Shown here one piece after another: positions 8,371 through 15,577 of a stretch of 64,000 bases of DNA. This DNA comes from CAYRWR01 sp964428015 (lineage in GTDB: Bacteria > Spirochaetota > Brevinematia > Brevinematales > CAYRWR01). The notes below the pieces were generated by a model. The model had not been told where the DNA came from. It searched no databases and saw only the letters and a list, made by a program, of their open reading frames with translations. Numbering within the stretch: the first letter of the stretch is position 1; every line of letters starts with the position of its first letter. The translations under genes were made by a program, and so were the position numbers. The stretch spans positions 62,001-126,000 of the forward strand of contig CAYRWR010000007.1 of NCBI GenBank assembly GCA_964428015.1, read 5' to 3'.

Positions 8371-8399
8371 CATAAAGCCCCTGTAACAGGGGCTTTATG
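8371..8399. terminator. Hairpin after the HEAT-repeat gene
   Basis: Perfect 13-bp stem CATAAAGCCCCTG / CAGGGGCTTTATG with loop TAA, about 30 bases past the stop. The run of T is weak on the plus strand, so termination there may be partial. Confidence 0.6.
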
Positions 8400-8412
8400 G
8401 CGTTAGGGTTCC

Positions 8413-8441
8413 TTGTGATTTTCCCGGCATTGGGGTACAAT
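8413..8441 (+). promoter_or_regulatory. Sigma70-like promoter for pap
   Basis: TTGTGA (8413-8418), 17 bases, TACAAT (8436-8441). Transcription would begin only about 10 bases before the start codon, right at the GGAGG, so the leader would be very short. Confidence 0.4.
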
Positions 8442-8457
8442 ATATCCGGAGGCCGTC

Positions 8458-9918
8458 ATGCTGGAAAATGCAGATCTGGAAAGCAGGCTAAGCAAACCGG
8501 AATATAAATCCCAGATGGATGTACTGGAAAAGGAACTGGGTATACTGCAGCGGCAGGCCCAGCAGGAAGGCAGACCCATCGCTATAGTATTCGAGGGATG
8601 GGATGCCGCGGGTAAAGGCAGCTGTATCAGCCGGCTCATCCAGGCATTAGACCCCCGGGGCTATCAGGTCTATCCCACCAGCGCCCCCACTCAGGAAGAA
8701 GCCCTCCGTCCCTTCTTATGGAGATTCTGGAAAAACACACCGGCTAAAGGCCGTATCTCAATTTTTGACCGCAGCTGGTACGGTAAGGTGCTGTTTGAAA
8801 GGGTTAATAAGCTGATACCGGATAAGGAATGGAAAAACGCCTATGCCCGGATCACTGATTTTGAACAGGCCCTGGCAGCCGACGGGACAATATTGATCAA
8901 ACTGTTTCTGCACATCTCTCAGGAACAACAAAAAAAACGCTTTGAAAAGATTAAAAAAAATAAAGCTGAAGCCTGGAAAGTCAGTCCCTCCGACTGGAAA
9001 CAATACAAGCATTACCAGGATTACTGGTACGCTGTGGAAGACATGTACCATGCTACCCATCAGCCTGACGCTCCCTGGTTTCTGATTGAGACGGAACAGC
9101 TGCGCTACGGCATCCTGAAAATGTATAAGACCGTGATCAATGCCATCCGCCATGGGCTCAGCCACAAACCCCGCCGTGTGAGTACGGGCTACAAAGCCTG
9201 CAAAAAATCTCTACTGGACCAGGCCGACCTGAGCCTGGAACTGTCCCGGGAAGATTATAAAGAGGAGCTGAAGAAGTACCAGAAAAGATTCCGTGAACTG
9301 GAATACATCATCTACACCCGAAGAATCCCGGTAATAATCGCCTACGAAGGCTGGGACGCCGCCGGCAAGGGAGGCAATATCCGCCGACTCATCTCCGGAC
9401 TGGACCCACGGGGCTTTGATGTCGTACCTATAGCCGCCCCTACCCCCCGGGAGCTGGCACACCACTACCAGTGGCGGTTCTGGAAGGAATTGCCCAAAGC
9501 CGGACATATCGCTATCTTTGACCGGACCTGGTACGGGCGGGTCCTGGTAGAAAGAATCGAAGGCTTCGCTGGGGAAACAGAATGGAAACGTGCCTATGCG
9601 GAGATAAATGCCATGGAAAAAGCCTGGACGCAGTCCGGCGCGGTCCTGGTCAAATTGTGGCTGCATATCAGCCCGGAAGAACAGCTGCGCCGTTTTGAAG
9701 AAAGAAAAAATACCCCGGAAAAGAACTGGAAGATTACCGACGAAGACTGGCGCAACCGCGAAAAATGGGACGTGTATCATCAGGCGGTGGATGATATGCT
9801 GAGCCTGTGTTCCCCACCTGAGGCCCCCTGGACCATCATCGAGGCTAATTCCAAATATTTTGCCCGAATAAGAGTACTCAAGACAGTTTGTGAAGCTATC
9901 GAAAAAGTGTTAAAATAA
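8458..9918 (+). CDS. pap: Polyphosphate:AMP phosphotransferase, tandem PPK2
   Basis: Uses polyphosphate to phosphorylate AMP to ADP (class II PPK2), linking polyphosphate stores to adenylate balance in the cytoplasm. The 486 residues contain two PPK2 domains in tandem. The first has Walker A FEGWDAAGKG near residue 45 and a Walker B-type IFDRSWYG near 100. The second repeats this as YEGWDAAGKG near 298 and IFDRTWYG near 352. Both P-loops are intact. In studied tandem enzymes usually one half is catalytic, and which one is not decided here. GGAGG lies 6 bases before the ATG. The FlgO/CsgG-like gene follows after 27 bp and may be co-transcribed. Confidence 0.88.
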   Translation: MLENADLESRLSKPEYKSQMDVLEKELGILQRQAQQEGRPIAIVFEGWDAAGKGSCISRLIQALDPRGYQVYPTSAPTQEEALRPFLWRFWKNTPAKGRISIFDRSWYGKVLFERVNKLIPDKEWKNAYARITDFEQALAADGTILIKLFLHISQEQQKKRFEKIKKNKAEAWKVSPSDWKQYKHYQDYWYAVEDMYHATHQPDAPWFLIETEQLRYGILKMYKTVINAIRHGLSHKPRRVSTGYKACKKSLLDQADLSLELSREDYKEELKKYQKRFRELEYIIYTRRIPVIIAYEGWDAAGKGGNIRRLISGLDPRGFDVVPIAAPTPRELAHHYQWRFWKELPKAGHIAIFDRTWYGRVLVERIEGFAGETEWKRAYAEINAMEKAWTQSGAVLVKLWLHISPEEQLRRFEERKNTPEKNWKITDEDWRNREKWDVYHQAVDDMLSLCSPPEAPWTIIEANSKYFARIRVLKTVCEAIEKVLK

Positions 9919-9945
9919 TTTATCCCTATCTCACAGGAGTCAAAT

Positions 9946-11406
9946 ATGAAAAGAATTTTTACTGCCGTGTTGTTTTTATTTAGCTTAGCCGGAATAAACA
10001 GCCTGTATGGCGCGACAACTTACCAGGCATTTCTGGAAGAATGCACTACCCAGATAGAAAAACACTATGATAAATCGGTTAAAAGGCTCACTGTGACAGT
10101 TTTTCAGACCAGTCAGGAAAAATACCGGCAAAAACCGGAGATCGGAGAATATCTGGCGGATAAACTGGCAGACCGTCTGGTCAAAAGTAAAACCCTGAAA
10201 ATCTACGAACGTTCCAAGCTCCAGGATATCATGAAAGAACACCAGCTCCTCATGTCAGGAGTAATCAATGAAGATGAAGTCGTCCGCCTGGGGGAACTGG
10301 CACCCATTGATGCCATTTTATTCGCCTCCTATCTCAAGCTCAAAGATGTGGTGGAGATCAATATACGCTTAGTGGATGTGACTTCGGGAGAGATTGAATG
10401 GACATTTTCCCAGAGTGTACCCCTGGACGAGAGCCTGGCCAGCCTCTTTGCCTCCACTCAGGAAGTGAAACAGATCACCGAAGAAGAGCGCATCCAGATC
10501 ATCCAGGATAAACTGGCCAATATCACCAGCCAGGATGACGTAGACCTGATAGTCAAACAAGCAGTTAAAATACCCGTGTTTTCTGTCAAAGGGGATATAC
10601 ACAAAGATATCATCACCACTTTTAATAAACAGGAAATTACCTCTGAAAGCCTGTCTGCTTTTTACAGGACTAATCTGACTCAGATAGAAAAGATAGGCAC
10701 CGAAGAGATCATGGTAAAGTGTCTCATGATGCTGCATTTTCAGAGAAAGAATAAAGCTCTCACTAAAGAGGATACCGAATTGGGACTGCGCATCCTGCGT
10801 ATCTGGAACTCACCTCAATACTCCTCCTCCCTGGTGGATTATTTCCTGGTGCAGCTCGATCCCAAAACACCGGAAGCCACTTTGAAAAAGGATGTGGATA
10901 ACTTTTATAATATGTATAAAAAAGGTGAACTGGGTAAAATGAGACTGGATGATATTTTTATGCCCGTGGTGCAGGTATATTTTAACCGGGCTAATTATAA
11001 TCCTGTCACCAATGACAATGTGGCCATCTATGCCATGGAATTGCTCTACCCTGGCCTCAGTCAGAAGAGAAAAAATACCATAGGTAATTCGCTGACCTTT
11101 TTATACCGGAGCACCAAGGATGATAAACTGAAAGCCAGGATCATGCTGGTACTGTGCCAGAATTTCAATGACAGGGAAAACAGTCTGGGTATCATGTATG
11201 ATTTTGTAGACCTGGCACAAAAACTGAAAAAGGCCCAGGATAATCCTAAAGACAACCCGGAATTCCGGGGACAGGATTTACCGGTACTGGTCAGTCATTG
11301 TAAAGACAAAATAAAAATAGCCTATAAGGAAGTAGATCCCCGTAATCAGTCCACCAAGTTGGAATGGAAGAACACCCTGGAGAACCTGGGTATTAAAGTG
11401 GAATAG
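9946..11406 (+). CDS. Exported FlgO/CsgG-like protein
   Basis: 486 residues with a signal peptide (1-22, cleaved near YGA-TT). Residues about 25-160 match the FlgO/CsgG-type fold seen in outer-membrane assembly proteins: RLTVTVFQTSQ, then LADKLADRLVKSKTLKIYERSKLQDIMKEHQ, and a strand DAILFASYLKL followed by VEINIRLVDVTSG. The remaining 300 residues are helical, TPR/HEAT-like, and of no clear family. There is no lipobox Cys. A second gene with the same N-terminal domain lies at 21039. An AGGAG precedes the ATG. A periplasmic role in envelope or flagellar-basal structure assembly is inferred from the fold only. Confidence 0.65.
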   Translation: MKRIFTAVLFLFSLAGINSLYGATTYQAFLEECTTQIEKHYDKSVKRLTVTVFQTSQEKYRQKPEIGEYLADKLADRLVKSKTLKIYERSKLQDIMKEHQLLMSGVINEDEVVRLGELAPIDAILFASYLKLKDVVEINIRLVDVTSGEIEWTFSQSVPLDESLASLFASTQEVKQITEEERIQIIQDKLANITSQDDVDLIVKQAVKIPVFSVKGDIHKDIITTFNKQEITSESLSAFYRTNLTQIEKIGTEEIMVKCLMMLHFQRKNKALTKEDTELGLRILRIWNSPQYSSSLVDYFLVQLDPKTPEATLKKDVDNFYNMYKKGELGKMRLDDIFMPVVQVYFNRANYNPVTNDNVAIYAMELLYPGLSQKRKNTIGNSLTFLYRSTKDDKLKARIMLVLCQNFNDRENSLGIMYDFVDLAQKLKKAQDNPKDNPEFRGQDLPVLVSHCKDKIKIAYKEVDPRNQSTKLEWKNTLENLGIKVE

Positions 11407-11508
11407 ACATTCTGACCGCCAGTGAAGAATCTCCTCAGTGATGAGGAGAGGATAGGTTCAATCACTTCCTTCTTTTCAGTGAGACCCTTCGTTTCACTCA
11501 GGGTGACA
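11407..11508. repeat. MITE-like palindromic repeat
   Basis: The left end reads CATTCTGACCGCCAGTGAAG then AATCTC. The right end, read on the other strand, is TGTCACCCTGAGTGAAACGA then AGGGTCTC. These are imperfect inverted ends around about 45 bp. The ends resemble a dispersed sequence common in many bacterial genomes (CATTCTGAGCGAAGCGAAG then AATCTC). The rest of 11509-11646 shows only one weak inverted repeat (GGATCCTTTTACCCT with AGGATAAAAGGGGACC). Confidence 0.45.
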
Positions 11509-11646
11509 TAGAGGGTTGTGATTTGTTTCTGTCAGATTAAATAATTTATTTATATAAAATATGAAGGGATCCTTTTACCCTAAACACTTGGAGTTCTCAG
11601 GATAAAAGGGGACCTTTATTCAAAGTCCGTCCTGCACTTGAAACTT

Positions 11647-11675
11647 TTGACATCTCAGCTTAAAATAATTGGAAT
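11647..11675 (+). promoter_or_regulatory. Probable promoter for gatA operon
   Basis: A perfect TTGACA at 11647-11652, 17-base spacer, then TGGAAT (four of six -10 positions). It lies about 20 bases upstream of the gatA start. Confidence 0.4.
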
Positions 11676-11696
11676 GAATTTCGTAAGGGGACAGTC

Positions 11697-13136
11697 ATGG
11701 ATATTCTCAGTCTGAGCGTGGGAGAATTATCCCGGGGTCTGAAAGATAAACAATTCAGCTCGGTGGATATCACCAAAGCCTACCTGGACGCTATCGAAAA
11801 GGATAAAGCATCCTCTGAGCCGATCAATGCCTATATCAGCGTCTATCCGGAACTGGCCCTGCAGCAGGCCAAACAGGCCGACCAGCTGATTCAATCCGGA
11901 AAGGCAACTACCCTGACCGGTGTCCCCATTGCCATAAAAGACAATATCAACATCAAGGGATTAACTACCACCTGTGCCTCCCACATTCTGAACGGCTACC
12001 ACGCCAGTTACGACGCCGGTGTCATAGACCGCCTGGTCCACCGCGAAGGTATGGTAGTGCTGGGAAAGACCAACATGGATGAATTTGCCATGGGAAGTTC
12101 AACAGAAACTTCCTACTATGGTATCACCCGCAATCCGGTCGATAAAAACCGTATACCCGGAGGCTCTTCGGGCGGCTCTGCGGCTGCTGTGGGCGGACGC
12201 CTGGCGCCCATCGCCCTGGGCAGTGACACCGGAGGATCTATACGTCAACCCGCGTCACTTTGCGGTATAGTAGGTATGAAACCTACCTACGGCAGAGTAT
12301 CCCGTTATGGCCTGGTGGCTTTTGCCTCCTCCCTGGACCAGATCGGCTCCTTATCACGTACTGTTGAAGACGGAGCTTTATTACTCCAGGCGATGTCCGG
12401 CCACGACGGCCGTGATTCCACCAGCCTGGAGCTGGAGTATAAGCCCTCCCCTCTCAACAGCCAGGTCAAAGGTCTAAAAATCGGCCTGCCTAAAGAGTTT
12501 TTTATCGACGGTATGGATGCTGCTGTGGAAAAAAATATCAAAGCTACTATCGATCTGTTAAAGCAGCAGGGAGCGGAGATTGTGGAGATCAGCCTGCCCC
12601 ACACCAAATACGCGGTAGCTACCTACTATATCGTGGCTACAGCAGAAGCCAGTTCTAATCTGGAACGCTTTGATGGTGTCAAGTACGGCCATCGCGCTGA
12701 AACTCAGACCCTGTCTGATCTTTACCTGCACAGCCGCAGTGAAGGCTTTGGCGAAGAAGTCAAGCGCCGTATCATGCTGGGTACTTATGTTCTCTCCGCG
12801 GGATATTACGATGCCTATTACTTAAAAGCCCTCAAAGTAAGGACTCTGATTAAAAATGATTTTGAAGAAGCTTTTAAAAAGGTAGATGTCATCCTGGGGC
12901 CAACGGCTCCCACCACAGCCTTTAAAATCGGTGAAAAACTCAACGATCCCATTAGTATGTACCTCAGTGATATTTTTACCATCAGCGTCAATCTGGCGGG
13001 ATTGCCGGCTATTTCCGTGCCCAGCGGCAAAGATAACCAGGGCCTGCCTATCGGGACTCAGATCATAGGCAGATTGCTGGATGAACAGACTGTACTGAAT
13101 ACTGCTCTGGCTGTTCAGAATCTGCAGGGGGTGTGA
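11697..13136 (+). CDS. gatA: Asp-tRNA(Asn)/Glu-tRNA(Gln) amidotransferase subunit A
   Basis: Amidase subunit of GatCAB. It releases ammonia from glutamine, which GatB then uses to turn misacylated Glu-tRNA(Gln) or Asp-tRNA(Asn) into the correct species. 479 residues, normal for GatA. The Ser-cisSer-Lys triad is visible: Lys81 in GVPIAIKDNI, Ser157 in IPGGSSGGSAAAV and Ser181 in LGSDTGGSIRQPA. The C-terminal part (VDVILGPTAPTTAF, LAGLPAISVPSG, GLPIGTQIIGR) also fits. AAGGGGA lies upstream of the ATG. gatB and gatC are not in the window, so the complex is encoded at scattered loci. A lipoprotein gene begins one base after the stop. Confidence 0.95.
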   Translation: MDILSLSVGELSRGLKDKQFSSVDITKAYLDAIEKDKASSEPINAYISVYPELALQQAKQADQLIQSGKATTLTGVPIAIKDNINIKGLTTTCASHILNGYHASYDAGVIDRLVHREGMVVLGKTNMDEFAMGSSTETSYYGITRNPVDKNRIPGGSSGGSAAAVGGRLAPIALGSDTGGSIRQPASLCGIVGMKPTYGRVSRYGLVAFASSLDQIGSLSRTVEDGALLLQAMSGHDGRDSTSLELEYKPSPLNSQVKGLKIGLPKEFFIDGMDAAVEKNIKATIDLLKQQGAEIVEISLPHTKYAVATYYIVATAEASSNLERFDGVKYGHRAETQTLSDLYLHSRSEGFGEEVKRRIMLGTYVLSAGYYDAYYLKALKVRTLIKNDFEEAFKKVDVILGPTAPTTAFKIGEKLNDPISMYLSDIFTISVNLAGLPAISVPSGKDNQGLPIGTQIIGRLLDEQTVLNTALAVQNLQGV

Positions 13137-13137
13137 T

Positions 13138-13866
13138 ATGAAAAAATGGTTACTTTTAACGATTTTTCCTTTGTTATTCTCCTGTTCCAGCCTGATCCGT
13201 AGTCCTCAACAGGCTCTTATTTCTGATTTTGCATTATTGGACAAATCTTTTATTTCCGCTTTATATCTCTCCAGGCAGGGTGATCCCAATGCCGCTAGGA
13301 AATATTTTCCTGTACTCCGTAAACAATGGAAATATATCGCTACAAAGTATAAAAATGAATTGTTTGATGAAACCGGCTGGATCAATCCGGGGGATAAGAT
13401 ATCAATCATGATTACCGGGCTTCCCCAGATTTCCAGTGAGGATATGCACGATGAGCTGGAAGACATTCAGGACCTGTTAACTGATTTAAGAGGCAGAAAC
13501 GAAATAGATTATTATCTTGATTATTTGTTTCATTTTCATACTGCCATGGAAACATTCGGTAACCTTGTACCCCTATGGATTAATAAATCCACCACCCTGG
13601 TCAATCTGAAAAACGCCGGTCGTACTATGGAAAGTGAATGGAATAAATGGAAAGCACAGTCCGTCAATCCCAGGATCTTTAGTATGAATAATGAAGATTA
13701 TACTAAGCTGCAACAGCAAATTACAAATATGGATATGATTATGTCTAAAATGATACCTGCAATAAATGCCGGAGATCAGACCCAGATACCGGCCTTAATG
13801 CCGGATATCAAGAAAACGTATATTTCCTGTCTTTTACTGTTCAGTAATCTTGAGAAGAAAAAATGA
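13138..13866 (+). CDS. Helical lipoprotein of unknown function
   Basis: 242 residues. A signal peptide (1-15) ends in the lipobox LFSC, so Cys16 is the likely lipid-anchored residue. The mature part is helical with no Cys and no recognised motif. It has a long amphipathic region (DELEDIQDLLTDLRGRNEID) and several Trp/Asn-rich segments. It starts one base after the gatA stop and overlaps rlmN by four bases (ATGA), so it is clearly made as part of the gatA-rlmN-mnmM operon. Its link to translation genes is positional only. I do not recognise the family. Confidence 0.7.
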   Translation: MKKWLLLTIFPLLFSCSSLIRSPQQALISDFALLDKSFISALYLSRQGDPNAARKYFPVLRKQWKYIATKYKNELFDETGWINPGDKISIMITGLPQISSEDMHDELEDIQDLLTDLRGRNEIDYYLDYLFHFHTAMETFGNLVPLWINKSTTLVNLKNAGRTMESEWNKWKAQSVNPRIFSMNNEDYTKLQQQITNMDMIMSKMIPAINAGDQTQIPALMPDIKKTYISCLLLFSNLEKKK

Positions 13867-14945
13867 CGGATATTCTGGATATCTCTTTCAAGGACTTTAA
13901 AGAAAAACTGCAGGAACATGGTTATCCCCCCTATAAAGCCAATGCTATCCTGGGTTGGATCTATAAAAAAACCATCTTTGACTTTCAGGAAATGTCTGAC
14001 CTCTCTAAAGCTATGCGATCAGAAATGGCGGAGCGGTATCGCGTAATCAATCTGGAACAGGTTGACATGCAGCCCTCCACAGATGACGAAAGTTTTAAAT
14101 TCGTATTCCGAACCCTGGACGGCAAATTCATCGAAAGCGTGCTTATCGTCAGTGCCGACCCCGAAGAGCGCCTCACGGTCTGTGTCTCCTCCCAGATAGG
14201 TTGTGCCTTGGGCTGCGCTTTTTGCGCCACGGGACGTATGGGTTTTGACCGTGATCTGCTGGCCTCAGAGATCATCTCCCAGGTACTGCTCATTGACCGT
14301 TTCGCCAAACAGCATTTCAAACTGGATCCTAAAGACAGAGGCATCACCAATGTCGTCTATATGGGCATGGGCGAGCCACTTTTGAATTATGAGCAGGTAG
14401 TCAAATCTATCCAAACCCTGAATTTTTCCGGCGCCTACAATCTGGGAAAACGGCATATCACTGTGTCTACAGCCGGGGTTGTCCCTCAGATTTTAAAAAT
14501 CGCCCAGGATCTGGATCAGGTACGTCTGGCTGTATCTCTGAACAGCACAGACCAGGATAAGCGTAAGATACTTATGCCTCTTACCCTGAAGTATTCCGTC
14601 ACTGAACTCCTCAACGCGGTCAGAGAGTATCAGGATGTCACCAACCGGCGGGTCACTTTTGAATATGTGCTGATCGAAGGGATAAACGATACAGAAAATG
14701 ATGTGATCAATATGAAAAGAGCCTTGTACAAACTCAAATATAACCTCAACCTCATCCCCTATAACGAAAACGATGAGATCGCCTTTGACAAACCTGCTGC
14801 CAATACCCTGAAACAGTTCAGAGGATATCTGAAAAAGCACGGTATTCCCTTTGTAGAAAGATATTCCAAAGGCCAGGAGATCAAAGCTGCCTGCGGACAA
14901 TTGGGCCTGAAACTGAAAAGACAGCAGGAACATGGCGCGCGATAA
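13863..14945 (+). CDS. rlmN: Dual-specificity rRNA/tRNA methyltransferase RlmN
   Basis: Radical-SAM enzyme that methylates C2 of A2503 in 23S rRNA and A37 in tRNAs. 360 residues. An N-terminal accessory domain (YPPYKANAILGWIY) leads to the iron-sulphur motif CxxxCxxC (Cys114, Cys118, Cys121, within GCALGCAFCATGRMG). Further family motifs are VVYMGMGEPLLNY, KRHITVSTAGV, LAVSLNS and a C-terminal catalytic Cys in KAACGQLG. It overlaps the lipoprotein gene by ATGA and the next gene by 14 bases. Confidence 0.96.
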   Translation: MTDILDISFKDFKEKLQEHGYPPYKANAILGWIYKKTIFDFQEMSDLSKAMRSEMAERYRVINLEQVDMQPSTDDESFKFVFRTLDGKFIESVLIVSADPEERLTVCVSSQIGCALGCAFCATGRMGFDRDLLASEIISQVLLIDRFAKQHFKLDPKDRGITNVVYMGMGEPLLNYEQVVKSIQTLNFSGAYNLGKRHITVSTAGVVPQILKIAQDLDQVRLAVSLNSTDQDKRKILMPLTLKYSVTELLNAVREYQDVTNRRVTFEYVLIEGINDTENDVINMKRALYKLKYNLNLIPYNENDEIAFDKPAANTLKQFRGYLKKHGIPFVERYSKGQEIKAACGQLGLKLKRQQEHGAR

Positions 14946-15570
14946 GTTATACCATTCCGCTTCACATCCCCGCGATTTCCCCGAGGGCCAGATTCTGACA
15001 AATGCCATGGAAATGGCCAAAGTCCAGCTTAAACTAAAAATAAAGCCCGGTGATCTTGTGGCGGATGCCACCGCGGGCAACGGTTACGATAGCCTGTTCC
15101 TGGCGGACCTGGTGGGTAATAGCGGCCATGTTTACAGCTTTGACATCCAGGACACTGCTATTGAAGCTACCCGGACTCTGCTTTCCCGCTATGGACTACT
15201 GGAAAGAGTCACTCTCGTTCTTTCAGGACATGAGAATCTGGATCAATATTGTACAGCTCCGCTCAGGGCGGTAGTATTTAACCTGGGATATCTGCCCGGT
15301 GGTGACCGTACCAAAACCACACAATTTGAAACTACAAAAACAGCCATAGAAAAAAGCCTGTCTTTGCTGACTGAGGATGGAATGATTGTTCTGGTCGTGT
15401 ACAGCGGTCACTCCACAGGAAATCTGGAAGCCAGTGATCTTCGGGTGTGGCTGACTGATTTACCTCAAAAGCAATACAGTGTGATGGAATGGAAATTCAT
15501 TAACCAGAAGAATTCCCCACCCTCCCTGATTCTGATTGAAAAAAATCAGAAACCGGGTTTTAAACCATAA
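14932..15570 (+). CDS. mnmM: tRNA (mnm5s2U34) methyltransferase MnmM (YtqB family)
   Basis: Class I SAM methyltransferase of the YtqB/MnmM family, which completes the wobble-uridine modification mnm5s2U in bacteria lacking the MnmC domain. 212 residues. The SAM-binding motif is DATAGNGYDSLFLADLVG, then VYSFDIQD. Family-specific blocks are FNLGYLPGGD, ETTKTAIEKSLSLL, MIVLVVYSGHSTG and FINQKNSPPSLILIEK, which match Bacillus YtqB closely in order and spacing. The start overlaps rlmN by 14 bases. An internal Met at residue 26 is possible, but the upstream one keeps the coupling. It ends the operon, convergent with the SpoIIE-type gene. Confidence 0.85.
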   Translation: MARDKLYHSASHPRDFPEGQILTNAMEMAKVQLKLKIKPGDLVADATAGNGYDSLFLADLVGNSGHVYSFDIQDTAIEATRTLLSRYGLLERVTLVLSGHENLDQYCTAPLRAVVFNLGYLPGGDRTKTTQFETTKTAIEKSLSLLTEDGMIVLVVYSGHSTGNLEASDLRVWLTDLPQKQYSVMEWKFINQKNSPPSLILIEKNQKPGFKP

Positions 15571-15577
15571 AAGGGAA

